NCBI GenBank assembly: GCA_030699825.1
Contig: JAUYKV010000013.1
Location: forward strand, 1-64,000
DNA: 64,000 nucleotides
Direction of reading: 5' to 3'
Source of the DNA: Pseudomonas sp.
GTDB lineage: Bacteria > Pseudomonadota > Gammaproteobacteria > Pseudomonadales > Pseudomonadaceae
Shown here: positions 28,090-36,857 of the stretch, piece after piece
How the letters are laid out: each line of letters starts with the position of its first letter
Position numbering within the stretch: the stretch's first letter is position 1
Notes under the pieces: model-generated
Told to the model about the DNA's origin: nothing
What the model saw: only the letters and a program-made list of their open reading frames with translations
Databases searched by the model: none
Made by a program: the position numbers and the translations under genes

Positions 28090-28468
28090 GAGCACGGTTC
28101 CATATTTGTCGAATCTGGGCGGCCAGTTGCATCGGATCGAAGGGCTTGATGATCACGTCGCAGGCGCCAAGACCGCGGTAATGCTCGGTCTCGGCAGGTT
28201 GCACCTTGGCGGTCATGAACACCACCGGAATCTGGTCGATATTCACCAACTGGGCGATTTTCGCCAGGGTTTGCGGGCCATCCATGCCCGGCATCATCAC
28301 ATCCAGCAGGATGAAGTCGGGAGCGAAACCCTGTACCTGATCCAGTGCATCCTGGCCGCACGAGCAACTCAGCACCCTGAAACCGCCGACGGCCTCCAGG
28401 GCAACCTTGACTACCGCCTGGATCGAAGGGTCGTCTTCCACATGCAGGATGCGCGACAGTTCAGGCAT
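28082..28468 (-). CDS. Single-domain response regulator (CheY-like)
   Basis: A 128-residue receiver domain without output domain: acidic pair in HVEDDPSI, phospho-Asp in FILLDVMMPGMDG near 55, Thr in VVFMTAK and Lys in IIKPFDP. Such proteins shuttle phosphate between a histidine kinase and an HPt domain; the adjacent product carries an HPt domain and overlaps it by eight bases. ATG 28468 follows AAGGA. Its start overlaps the stop of the small repeat-containing reading frame upstream. Confidence 0.92.
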   Translation of the reverse strand: MPELSRILHVEDDPSIQAVVKVALEAVGGFRVLSCSCGQDALDQVQGFAPDFILLDVMMPGMDGPQTLAKIAQLVNIDQIPVVFMTAKVQPAETEHYRGLGACDVIIKPFDPMQLAAQIRQIWNRAHG

Positions 28469-28601
28469 TGGAGGATTCCTTGGTGGGCGGCCGGCGCTTG
28501 GTGGGCAGCAGGCGCTTGGTGGGCGGCCGGCGCTTGGTGGGCAGCAGGCGCTTGGCCGGCAGCCGGCGCGCGCGAATAGTGAGCAAGTGTTGCGTGCCCA
28601 T
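28461..28601 (-). CDS. Small basic Pro/Lys/Arg repeat peptide (candidate)
   Basis: A 46-residue reading frame, MGTQHLLTIRARRLPAKR followed by alternating LLPTKR and RPPTKR units, encoded by the 18-bp tandem array. ATG 28601 has GGGAG nine bases upstream, and its stop overlaps the ATG of the REC gene, the arrangement of a translationally coupled gene. The predicted peptide is very basic (nucleic-acid- or membrane-binding at a guess). It could instead be a by-product of repeat expansion in a decayed response-regulator gene. No family recognised. Confidence 0.4.
   Translation of the reverse strand: MGTQHLLTIRARRLPAKRLLPTKRRPPTKRLLPTKRRPPTKESSNA
28479..28568. repeat. Five tandem 18-bp repeats
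   Basis: Units at 28479, 28497, 28515, 28533 and 28551. Units 1 and 3 (CTTGGTGGGCGGCCGGCG) are identical, units 2 and 4 (CTTGGTGGGCAGCAGGCG) are identical, and unit 5 is a variant. The array is therefore two exact 36-bp copies plus one unit. The unit length is a multiple of three, so copy number could change without breaking the frame. No spacers, so not CRISPR. Confidence 0.95.
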
Positions 28602-28637
28602 GGGAGACTCTCCCGGTGCGGCGTCCGCCAGGCGGAA

Positions 28638-28850
28638 CTATTCGCCGAACAGCACCGAGCGAGAGAGTACCACCATCGGTAGGCGCAGGTGCAGCGGCCG
28701 GAGTTCCTCGAGCAGCTCCAGGCCGAGGCCGTCGGGGAGCTTGAACTCCAGCAGGATCGGTCCGCAGCGGCCGTGGGCCAGGCCAGTGAGGCGGGGCGCT
28801 GCAACCGCTTTCTGAGGCGCCGGTGCTGCGTTTGTCGGGGCGCGCCGCTC
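28638..28850 (-). pseudogene. Remnant of a response-regulator receiver domain
   Basis: One minus-strand frame reads LAHGRCGPILLEFKLPDGLG, then LELLEELRPLHLRLPMVVLS and a stop at 28638. This matches the middle of a receiver domain (phosphosite strand, LPDG turn, next strand ending in Ser). The N-terminal third has no start codon in this frame, and the ATG that overlaps the upstream kinase stop (28852) is in another frame. Phosphosite position holds Glu rather than Asp (LLEFKLPDG). Best read as a decayed gene between the kinase and the REC gene. Confidence 0.55.
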
Positions 28851-30831
28851 ATGGCTCGGTGCCGTTCGCCAGCGGCAGTTCGAACCAGAAGGTTGCGCCT
28901 TGGCCGGCGACCGAGTCGAAGCCGATCTGCCCGCCCATGCGCTCGATCAGTTCCTTGCTGATGGCCAGGCCGAGGCCGGTGCCGCCTTTCTGCCGGCTGT
29001 CGCTGGCATCGGCTTGAGAAAACTTGAGGAATATGCGGTTTTTGAAGCTGGCTTCGATACCCGGGCCCTTATCGCTTACGCATACCCGTACCGAGGATCC
29101 ACGTCGTTCGCTATAAAGGCGAACCTGCGCACCGGGAGGGGAAAACTTGATCGCGTTGGAGAGGAAATTGGCCAGTACCTGCTGCAGGCGCGAGACATCC
29201 ACCTGAACCTCGAATGGCGGGCTATCGAGGCGCACTACTTCTACATCATGCTGCTGAGCATAGGCCTGGTTACTGAGGGCGCTGTCATCGAGCAGGTGGT
29301 TTAGATCATGCGGTTGCATGTTGAAGGGCATCTTGCCGGCGATCAACTTCTCCATGTCCAGCAGGTCGTTGATCAAAAGGCTCAGGCGGGTGCTGTTGTG
29401 CTGCGCTATTGTCAGCATTTCACTTATATTCGCCGGTACTTCGCCGAATACGCCGCCATTGATCAGGCCGAGCGAGCCGGCAATCGAGGTCAGCGGGGTG
29501 CGCAGCTCGTGGCTGACGGTGGAGACGAATTCGCTTTTCATCCTCTCGATCTGTTTACGCTCGCTGATATCGCTGATGAAACCATGCCATAGCACACTGC
29601 CGTCGTTCATTCGTTGCGGGGTGGCGCGACCTTCGACCCAGATCAGGCCCTTTTCCGGATGTTGCACACGGTATTCCTGTTGCCAGATTTGCAGGGTTGC
29701 TGCGGACTGATTGATGGCGCTCGTAACCTGGGCAAGATCATCCGCATGGATATGCATTAATGCCTGGCTGGCGTCGTTCTGGACCTCGCCGCAGCTCACG
29801 CCGTAAATGTCTCGAATGCCCGGGCTGGTATAGGGGAAGCAACTGCTGCCATCGGGGCGTAAAAGATACTGATAAACCATCCCGGGCAGGTGGACTGCCA
29901 GCTTGTGCAGACGCTGCAGAGCTTCTTCCCTGTGGCTGAGATCATGGGCGATACACAGGTAGCCTTGGGGGGGCTGGTCATCCAGGCAGATTTGCGAAAA
30001 GGTCAGGAGTACCGGCAGTCGACGACCCTGTAGATCCCACAGACTGGCTTCGTGTATGTCGGAAACCATGCTGAGCAGGTGTTTGAACGATTGTGGCTCA
30101 GCGCTCGGCGTCTGCTGCTCTTGCTGTTCTGGCGTTCCCGGCAGCGGTTGTTGCTGCAACAGGTTATCGAGTGGCTGGCCGAGCAACTGTTGCGCGCGAT
30201 AGCCGAGTAGGCGAGTGACTCCGGGACTGATCTGCTGGATCAAGCCGGCCTCGTCGGTAACCAGCACCGCACTGCCGGCGTTGCGAAACATGGCCTTGTG
30301 TAGCGCTGCTTGTTCGCGTTGGCGTCGTGCCTGCAAGCGCAGTTCGAATAGCTGCACGGTCTGCTGGGCCAGCAGGCTCAGGGCCTGGCGCTGCTGGTCA
30401 TTAAGGTGGTGCGGCTGGCTGGCTATCACACACAGGGTGCCAAGGTTGTGGCCCTGACTGTTGGGCAGAGGCATGCCGGCGTAGAAACGGATATTCGGGG
30501 CGCCGGTGACCAATGGATTATCGCAAAAGCGCGGATCAAGCAGGGTATTGTCCACCTCGAAGAGCTCGGCGCCGTTGATCGCATGGGCGCAGAAGGCTAT
30601 TTCCCGCGGTGTTTCAGGGGCCTCCAGACCTAGCCTGCTCTTGAACCATTGGCGCTCGGCATCGATCAGCGAGATCAGGGCGATGGGCGTGCCGCAGATC
30701 TGCGCGGCCAGGGTGGTAATGGTGTCGAATATTGCCTCGGCAGGCGTGTCGAGCAGCTCGTAAGCCAGCAGTGCTTCCAGGCGGCTTGGCTCGTTGGCGG
30801 GGCTGGATGGGTGTCCCGGATGCTCGTTCAT
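28849..30831 (-). CDS. Cytoplasmic GAF-PAS-PAS sensor histidine kinase
   Basis: A 660-residue kinase without membrane segments. Order: GAF (about 17-165, with CAHAI and FYAGMPL motifs of the GAF class that often precedes PAS), PAS1 (about 185-315), PAS2 (about 318-430), HisKA with phospho-His in VSHELRTPLTSIAG (about 440), and HATPase (N-box FLSNAIKF, DKGPGI, GGTGLGLAIS). ATG 30831 overlaps the stop of the 1607-residue kinase. Its kinase core is almost the same as that neighbour's, including GSLGLINGGV and KELIERMGGQIGFDS, so the two probably arose by duplication and share a partner. Confidence 0.92.
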   Translation of the reverse strand: MNEHPGHPSSPANEPSRLEALLAYELLDTPAEAIFDTITTLAAQICGTPIALISLIDAERQWFKSRLGLEAPETPREIAFCAHAINGAELFEVDNTLLDPRFCDNPLVTGAPNIRFYAGMPLPNSQGHNLGTLCVIASQPHHLNDQQRQALSLLAQQTVQLFELRLQARRQREQAALHKAMFRNAGSAVLVTDEAGLIQQISPGVTRLLGYRAQQLLGQPLDNLLQQQPLPGTPEQQEQQTPSAEPQSFKHLLSMVSDIHEASLWDLQGRRLPVLLTFSQICLDDQPPQGYLCIAHDLSHREEALQRLHKLAVHLPGMVYQYLLRPDGSSCFPYTSPGIRDIYGVSCGEVQNDASQALMHIHADDLAQVTSAINQSAATLQIWQQEYRVQHPEKGLIWVEGRATPQRMNDGSVLWHGFISDISERKQIERMKSEFVSTVSHELRTPLTSIAGSLGLINGGVFGEVPANISEMLTIAQHNSTRLSLLINDLLDMEKLIAGKMPFNMQPHDLNHLLDDSALSNQAYAQQHDVEVVRLDSPPFEVQVDVSRLQQVLANFLSNAIKFSPPGAQVRLYSERRGSSVRVCVSDKGPGIEASFKNRIFLKFSQADASDSRQKGGTGLGLAISKELIERMGGQIGFDSVAGQGATFWFELPLANGTEP

Positions 30832-33800
30832 GGCGTGGGGCTCTGCCTACCTGAAGCGTTGATGGGGAGCTCGATCCAGAAGGTACTGCCCTGGTTCTCG
30901 AGCGAGTCGAAGCCGATTTGCCCGCCCATGCGTTCGATCAGTTCCTTGCTGATGGCCAGGCCGAGGCCGGTGCCGCCTTTCTGCCGGTTGTCGCCGGAAT
31001 CGGCCTGGGAAAACTTGCTGAAAATTCTGGCCTTGAACGCTTCGGGAATACCCGACCCCTGGTCGCGCACGCTGATCCGTATCTGCTCGCCCCGGAGCTG
31101 CACGGCGACCTCGACGACCTGTCCGGCGGGCGAAAACTTGGCCGCATTGGACAGCAGGTTGGCCATGACCTGGGCCAGGCGCTGGCTGTCGACCCGTACC
31201 TTGACAGCCGGGATGGGCTCGAGCAGCTGCAGCTGCACCCGATACTGGCTGGCATAGGGCTGGTTCTGCGCGATGGCCTGGGCGAGCAACGGCTGCAGGG
31301 GGTGCTCGCTCAGCTCGATCGGCATCTTGCCGGCCACCAGCTTGTCCATGTCCAGCAGGTCGTTGATCAGCTGACTGAGGTGCTGGCTGTTGTCCTGGGC
31401 GATCGTCAGCATCTGTTGCATGCTCGCCGGCACCGCGCCGAGCACGCCGCCATTGATCAGGCCGAGGGAGCCGGCAATGGCGGTCAGCGGGGTGCGCAGT
31501 TCATGGCTGACGGTGGAAACGAACTCGTTTTTCATCTGCTCGACGCGCTTGCGTTCGCTGATGTCGCGGATCACCGCGATGAAGCGCCGCTGGCCCTGGT
31601 GGCGGATCTGCGACACGGCCAGTTCCATGGCGAAGGATTCACCATTGCGGCGCAGGCCGGTGAGCTCGCGGACCGTGCCGATCAGCCGGGTTTCGCCGGT
31701 TTGCCGGTAACGCGCCAGGTAGCCATCGTGGGCCGACCGCTCTGGTTCGGGCATCAGCAGGCTGACGTTGTGCCCCACCACCTGGGCCAGGCTATAGCCG
31801 AACACTTCTTCTGCGGCGTGGTTGAAGGTCTCGATACAGCCGAGTTCATCGATGGTAACGATGGCGTCCAGCACGTTGTCGAGCAGGGTGTGCAGGTAGT
31901 GCTCGCGTTCGCGGACGGCCCGCTCGGCCGCGACCCGCTCGCTGAAATCCTGAATTTGTGAGATGAAGTGCACCGGCCGGCCCTGGCCATCGCGCACCAG
32001 CGACACGCTGAGCAGTACCCAGATGGTCCGGCCCTGGCGATCCAGGTAGCGTTTCTCCATCTGGTAACCGTTGCTCCGTCCGGCCAGCAGGTCCTCGACA
32101 TTTTTCAGGTCGATGGCCAGGTCGTCGGGATGGGTGACCTGCTGGAAGTCGCTGGCCAGCAGTTCTTCGTGGCTGTAACCGAGCATGCGACAGAGTTCGT
32201 CGTTGACGGCCAGCCAGCGCCCCTCGGGACTGACCAGGGCCATGCCCTGGGGCGCGGTGTTGAAGGCATTGCTGAACAGTTGCTGGCTGAGTTCGAGTTC
32301 GTCTTCGATCTGCTTGCGTTCGCTGATGTCCCAGATGAAACCGTCCAGCCACAGCAGCTTGCCCTGGCCGTCATATTCGCCGCGGCCTTTTTCCCGTATC
32401 CAGACGCTGTGGCCGTCGGCATGCTGCAGGCGATAGGTCAGCTCGAACACGTCTTTGTGCGCGATCTGTTCCTTGATCGCGCAGGTGTCGGCGCGGTCGT
32501 CCGGATGGATCACGCTGGCAAAGCTGCGCACCCGGTTGTCGATGAAGTCGCTGGCCGGGTAGCCGCTCAGGTGCTCGATTTCATCGCCCATGAAGCGCAT
32601 GGTCCAGTCGGCGTCGTAACGGCAGCGGTAGACCACCCCAGGCAGGTTGGCGACCATGCGGCGGAAGCGGCTTTCGCTCTTTTCCAGGGCGCGGGTGGCC
32701 TGCTGCAGGGCGCTGACATCGGTGGCGATGCCCAGGTAGCCGTGGCTACTGCCTTGCTCGTCGCGGATGGCGCTGATTGTCAGGTTGACGATGCGCGACT
32801 CGCCGTCCTTGCGCACATAGGTCCACTGCCGGGCTCTCGTCTCCTCGCCCTGGATAGTGGCGACGAACACCTCGAAACCATGGAACTCACGGCCCAGCTC
32901 GCGGCTCAGTTCGCTGCTGCGGACACGCAGCTCTTCGGGTTGGTGAAACAGCATCGGCGAGTGCTGGCCGATGACTTCCTCGGCTGAATAGCCGGTGAGC
33001 AGTTCGGCACCAGGATTGAACAGGCTGATCACCCCGCGGGTATCGGTGGCGATAATGGCAACCCCGGTGGCCGAGTCGAGTATGGCCTGGAGGAAGGCAC
33101 GGGCCTCCTGCACCTGGGCTTCGCGCTGCTTGAGTTCGCTGACGTCCTGCACGATGCCGGCCAGCAGGGTCATGCCCCCCTGTGCGTCGGCCTGCAGGCG
33201 GGCCAGTTCGTGGACCCAGCGGATCTCGCCATCGGGGCGTACGATGCGATGCACCACGTCGTGCAGGTCGCCTGCCAGCCCCCGTTGTTCGCTGGCCGCG
33301 ACCAGAGCCCGGTCGGCGGGGTGCACGCAATCCTGGAACGCCTCGACGGTCGGGGCAAAGACCTCGGCGTCATAACCGAAAATGTCGAAAATGGTGCTCG
33401 ACCAGTCCAGCTCGCCAGTCTGCAGATTGGCTTGCCAGTGGCCCAGGCGGGCGATCCGCTGGGCCTGATCGAGGCGCTCCAGCAGGGTCTGGCGGGTCTG
33501 CTCCTGCTGCTGACGCTCCAGGGTCGCGCCGATCCAGCGGGCGAACAGACGGAGAAATTCGCGGTCGGCCTCATCGAATGCCTGGCTGCGCGCCTCGGGC
33601 GAGGCGAAGCACAGGGTGCCGAAACGCTGGCCGGCGACCCAGATGGCGATGCCGATGTAGGTTTCCAGGGTAAACAGCGGGTAGCAGGGGTGGGCGGCGT
33701 GAACCGATTGGCCCATGTATTCGATGGCCAGCACTTCATCGCTGTGCAGGGTGAGGCTGCAGTAGGTGTCGCCCAGGGGGAAGTGCTGGCCGTCACTGAG

Positions 33801-35651
33801 TGCGCCCGCCGGGGAAACCTGCACCCGTACCTGGTAATCCTCGGCCTCGATCTGGCTGATGATCGCCAGCGGCACCTGGTAGAAACTGGCACCCAGTTGC
33901 AGAGCCTGGCGCAGCTGCTCCTGGCTACTCAGGGCGGGCAGGGCGGCAATTTCGTTGAGTACGCGCAGGGCTGCTTGCTGGCGCTGCAGGTGTTGCTGGG
34001 CCTGCTCGCGTTGCACGTCACGGCGCAGCGCCTCGATCAACTGACCGAGGGTGGCGAGCAGGGGCTGCAGCTGCTCGGCCAGGCTCTGCGGATAGCCGTC
34101 TGCGCGGTTGGCCAGGCCGAGCACGCCCACCAGGCGGCCGTGGACATGAATCGGCAGGCCGGCAAACGCCAGCAGCGGCGGATGCCCCGCGGGTAAACCA
34201 GCGCTGTGCGGATGCGGCGCAGGCGCATTGCTGATCAACGCCTCGCCGCTGCGCAGGACCTGGCCGAACAGCGTGTCGAGATTGCGCAACTCCATGCCCT
34301 GGGCCGAACGCTCGGCATAGAACGCGGCACTGGCGCTGTCCCAGGCAATATTGCTGATGCTGTAGGTGTGCAGGTAGGGCGCGCCCTGTTGATCCTCGAG
34401 CACTTCGCCGATGAAACCGAACTGGCTGGCAGTCAGTTCGAGAATGCGCGCAAGCAGCGCATCGAAGGCTTCGCGCTGGTTCTGTGCGGTGATATAGGCC
34501 GCCTGAGCCTGGGCGATCACCGCCAGCAATTGCCGTGATTGCTCGCTCTGCTGGTGCCTGTGCTGCAGTTCGTCGCGGTGGCGGCTGATCAGGGCTTGGC
34601 TGGCATGGCGGGTGCTCTGCAACAACAACAGGAGCAGGGCTTCGGCGCCGAGCCAGGCCAGCAGCCATTTGCCGAGCAGCCACTGCTGGTTGCTGCGGTG
34701 CCGGGCGTACTGTTCGCTGACGTCGCGCCAGGTCAGGGCAACGGCTGCGGTGCTGTGGCCGGCAGTGTGCGCCGAACGATAGCCAGGCAGTACCGCTTGA
34801 GTGAGCAGGTAGGTGCGTCCCTGGTCTTCGAGCAGCTTGAGGGTGTCGCCGGCAGCGGGGGCGGGCAGCAGCCGCTGGGCCTGCCAGTTCTGCACCTGGA
34901 TGCGCGAGTAACCTTCCAGCTGCCAGAAGCTCGATGCACCGCGCACCTCGCCAGTGAGCGGCGGTTGCCCGTTGCGCTCGAGGCGCAGGGCGACCCCGGC
35001 ATCCAGCTCCTGATCCAGCTGTTGCAGGTCGTTGTGCAGGCTCAGGGTGACTTCCAGGGCACCGATGGTTGCAGGCTTGAGCGTGCCATCCACCTGCAGC
35101 GGGGTCATCGCGCGCATCACCAGGCTGTCGGCGCCGAGACCCAGGCCGGCTTTGCTCTGCTCATCCTGGAGGACATCGATCAGCATCGGCCGCTGCGCAT
35201 CGGGACTGTCGCCAAAGTGTTCGGGCTGGTGCACGCGCAGCAGGACTTCGTTGCTGGGGGCGAGGTGGATATACAGCTTGAACGGGTGGCTGCTCTGCAG
35301 GTTGCGCCAGCGCGGGGCCAGGCGGGTGTAGAGCTGGTTGCGGATGGCGTTTGCCGCTGCCCGATCCGGCGTGCCGCTGTTGTGCAGGGCATAGGCCTGG
35401 CGCACCAGTTCGACGGCCCAGGAGTCGGCGGCCATGCTCTCGGCCAGCAGCTGCGCCTGATCCAGTTGGCGCCGTTGCGTGCTGTGCAGCGCCAGACGCT
35501 GCAGGTCGGCCTGCTTGCTCATCTGCAGTTGCCAGAAGGTTTCCCGTTCGCTCAGGGCCAGCCAGCCCAGCCCGGCAAAGAACAGCGCCAGGCCGAGACT
35601 GCCGAGGCCGACTATCCAGCGGATCGCCGCGGATTTTCCCTCGCCGTTCAT
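30828..35651 (-). CDS. Large membrane-bound multi-PAS/GAF histidine kinase
   Basis: A 1607-residue kinase. TM1 at about 12-32, a periplasmic sensor of about 300 residues (double-Cache-like by length and position), TM2 near 335-350 (LLAWLGAEALLLLLL), a coiled coil, two GAF domains (about 385-545 and 565-720), five PAS/PAC modules (about 725-1350), HisKA with VSHELRTPLTAIAG, and HATPase with FSKFSQADSGDN and GGTGLGLAIS. No receiver domain of its own. It begins 29 bp after the REC-HDOD gene and overlaps the next kinase by ATGA. Likely integrates periplasmic and several cytoplasmic (haem, flavin or redox) signals. Confidence 0.92.
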   Translation of the reverse strand: MNGEGKSAAIRWIVGLGSLGLALFFAGLGWLALSERETFWQLQMSKQADLQRLALHSTQRRQLDQAQLLAESMAADSWAVELVRQAYALHNSGTPDRAAANAIRNQLYTRLAPRWRNLQSSHPFKLYIHLAPSNEVLLRVHQPEHFGDSPDAQRPMLIDVLQDEQSKAGLGLGADSLVMRAMTPLQVDGTLKPATIGALEVTLSLHNDLQQLDQELDAGVALRLERNGQPPLTGEVRGASSFWQLEGYSRIQVQNWQAQRLLPAPAAGDTLKLLEDQGRTYLLTQAVLPGYRSAHTAGHSTAAVALTWRDVSEQYARHRSNQQWLLGKWLLAWLGAEALLLLLLQSTRHASQALISRHRDELQHRHQQSEQSRQLLAVIAQAQAAYITAQNQREAFDALLARILELTASQFGFIGEVLEDQQGAPYLHTYSISNIAWDSASAAFYAERSAQGMELRNLDTLFGQVLRSGEALISNAPAPHPHSAGLPAGHPPLLAFAGLPIHVHGRLVGVLGLANRADGYPQSLAEQLQPLLATLGQLIEALRRDVQREQAQQHLQRQQAALRVLNEIAALPALSSQEQLRQALQLGASFYQVPLAIISQIEAEDYQVRVQVSPAGALSDGQHFPLGDTYCSLTLHSDEVLAIEYMGQSVHAAHPCYPLFTLETYIGIAIWVAGQRFGTLCFASPEARSQAFDEADREFLRLFARWIGATLERQQQEQTRQTLLERLDQAQRIARLGHWQANLQTGELDWSSTIFDIFGYDAEVFAPTVEAFQDCVHPADRALVAASEQRGLAGDLHDVVHRIVRPDGEIRWVHELARLQADAQGGMTLLAGIVQDVSELKQREAQVQEARAFLQAILDSATGVAIIATDTRGVISLFNPGAELLTGYSAEEVIGQHSPMLFHQPEELRVRSSELSRELGREFHGFEVFVATIQGEETRARQWTYVRKDGESRIVNLTISAIRDEQGSSHGYLGIATDVSALQQATRALEKSESRFRRMVANLPGVVYRCRYDADWTMRFMGDEIEHLSGYPASDFIDNRVRSFASVIHPDDRADTCAIKEQIAHKDVFELTYRLQHADGHSVWIREKGRGEYDGQGKLLWLDGFIWDISERKQIEDELELSQQLFSNAFNTAPQGMALVSPEGRWLAVNDELCRMLGYSHEELLASDFQQVTHPDDLAIDLKNVEDLLAGRSNGYQMEKRYLDRQGRTIWVLLSVSLVRDGQGRPVHFISQIQDFSERVAAERAVREREHYLHTLLDNVLDAIVTIDELGCIETFNHAAEEVFGYSLAQVVGHNVSLLMPEPERSAHDGYLARYRQTGETRLIGTVRELTGLRRNGESFAMELAVSQIRHQGQRRFIAVIRDISERKRVEQMKNEFVSTVSHELRTPLTAIAGSLGLINGGVLGAVPASMQQMLTIAQDNSQHLSQLINDLLDMDKLVAGKMPIELSEHPLQPLLAQAIAQNQPYASQYRVQLQLLEPIPAVKVRVDSQRLAQVMANLLSNAAKFSPAGQVVEVAVQLRGEQIRISVRDQGSGIPEAFKARIFSKFSQADSGDNRQKGGTGLGLAISKELIERMGGQIGFDSLENQGSTFWIELPINASGRQSPTP

Positions 35652-35680
35652 GCTCGACCTGCCGAGCGAGCCGGCGACAT

Positions 35681-36811
35681 TCAGGTCAGCCCGGCGAGGC
35701 GGCGCAGGCGCGCCTGAGCGTTGCTGTCGGGGCTGGGGGTCAGCTCACAGGCAGCCAGGCGCATGAGCACGGCTGCGCGTTTGACGCTGTTGTTGGGCAG
35801 GGTGTAGCAGGCGCCGATCAGTTCGCGCAGGGCCATGGGTAGCTGCCAGCGCGCCTTGATGGCAATCGCGAAGGGTGAACTGAATTGCCCAAGCGCTTGC
35901 ATGACCTGTTCTTCGCCGAGGTCATGGCCACGCTTCTCCCAGACCTGGGCCAGATAGAGCACGCAGAGCTCGCCCATGCGGTGCAGCAGCGCCGCGCTAT
36001 GAAAGGGCGCCGGATCCAGGCTGCATTGGCGGGCCAGGGCCATGCTGGTTTCGGCCAGCTGTTCGCTGGCGTCCAGATGCGCATCGGCGAGCCTGCGCAG
36101 GAGCGGATTTTCCAGGGCACCGGATTGGCGCAGGGCCAGACCCATGGCCAGGTTGAGGCTGGTCGCCGCGCCTAGTTTGTGCAGCGCCTCAAGCAGGCTG
36201 ACGCACGGGCGGCCGGCAGTGTTGTAGGCACTGCTGTTGGCCACGGACAGCAGCCGGGCATTCAGGGCCGGGTCCTGGCGCCAGTCTTCGGCCAGCTCGC
36301 GCAGGCTCAATTGCTCGCCCTTGAAGCTTTGCAGGAGGCGATCGCGGATGCCCTTGTTCAGCGGCAGGTCCAGTTCGCTGGCCGGCAGTTCCTGCAGGAA
36401 AGCCGCGAACTCTTTTTCGCCAGCGGCGCGGGCCGGGTTCTTTTCCTCGGCCGCAGGCAGCAACTGGTCCAGGCTGGCGGCTACGCGCGAGGCCTGGAAG
36501 GGTTTGCTGATGAAGGCGTTGATGCCCAGCGCGCGCACTTCCATCACGCTGCTGCGGTCGGCGCGGCCGGTGATCATCACCAGCGGCACCTCGCGGTTTT
36601 GCTGGCGAACCTGTTTGAGCAGCCGGGTGCCTTCACCGTCCGGCAGGTTCCAGTCGCTGATCAGCAGATCGCTGGGCTGTTGCTGCCAGTCCGCCAGGGC
36701 CTCGGCCACGCTGCCCAGGCAGACGATGTCGGCATGCGGGCGCAGGCTCAGAACGATCTGCTTGAGCAGATCGGCGATCCAGTGATCGTCTTCGAGAATC
36801 AGTACCCGCAT
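35681..36811 (-). CDS. Response regulator with HDOD output domain
   Basis: A 376-residue regulator: REC domain at 1-120 (LEDDHW, phospho-Asp in LLISDWNLPDGEG, VMITG, Lys in FISKPF) and an HDOD domain at about 145-345 (LPLNKGIRDRLL, LLSVANSSAYN, ALLHRMGELCVLYL). HDOD domains belong to the HD superfamily but lack its metal ligands and usually act as protein-interaction regulators. 29 bp upstream of the giant kinase and 46 bp downstream of the GGDEF-EAL gene, same strand, so very likely co-transcribed and phosphorylated by the neighbours. Confidence 0.92.
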   Translation of the reverse strand: MRVLILEDDHWIADLLKQIVLSLRPHADIVCLGSVAEALADWQQQPSDLLISDWNLPDGEGTRLLKQVRQQNREVPLVMITGRADRSSVMEVRALGINAFISKPFQASRVAASLDQLLPAAEEKNPARAAGEKEFAAFLQELPASELDLPLNKGIRDRLLQSFKGEQLSLRELAEDWRQDPALNARLLSVANSSAYNTAGRPCVSLLEALHKLGAATSLNLAMGLALRQSGALENPLLRRLADAHLDASEQLAETSMALARQCSLDPAPFHSAALLHRMGELCVLYLAQVWEKRGHDLGEEQVMQALGQFSSPFAIAIKARWQLPMALRELIGACYTLPNNSVKRAAVLMRLAACELTPSPDSNAQARLRRLAGLT

Positions 36812-36857
36812 AGGTGTTGGCTATTCCTTGGTTCTGCTGCCAATGATGCTTGATTGG

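Noticed and set aside
28479..28568. The 18-bp repeats as a CRISPR array
   Set aside because: Units are directly contiguous without spacers and no cas genes are nearby.
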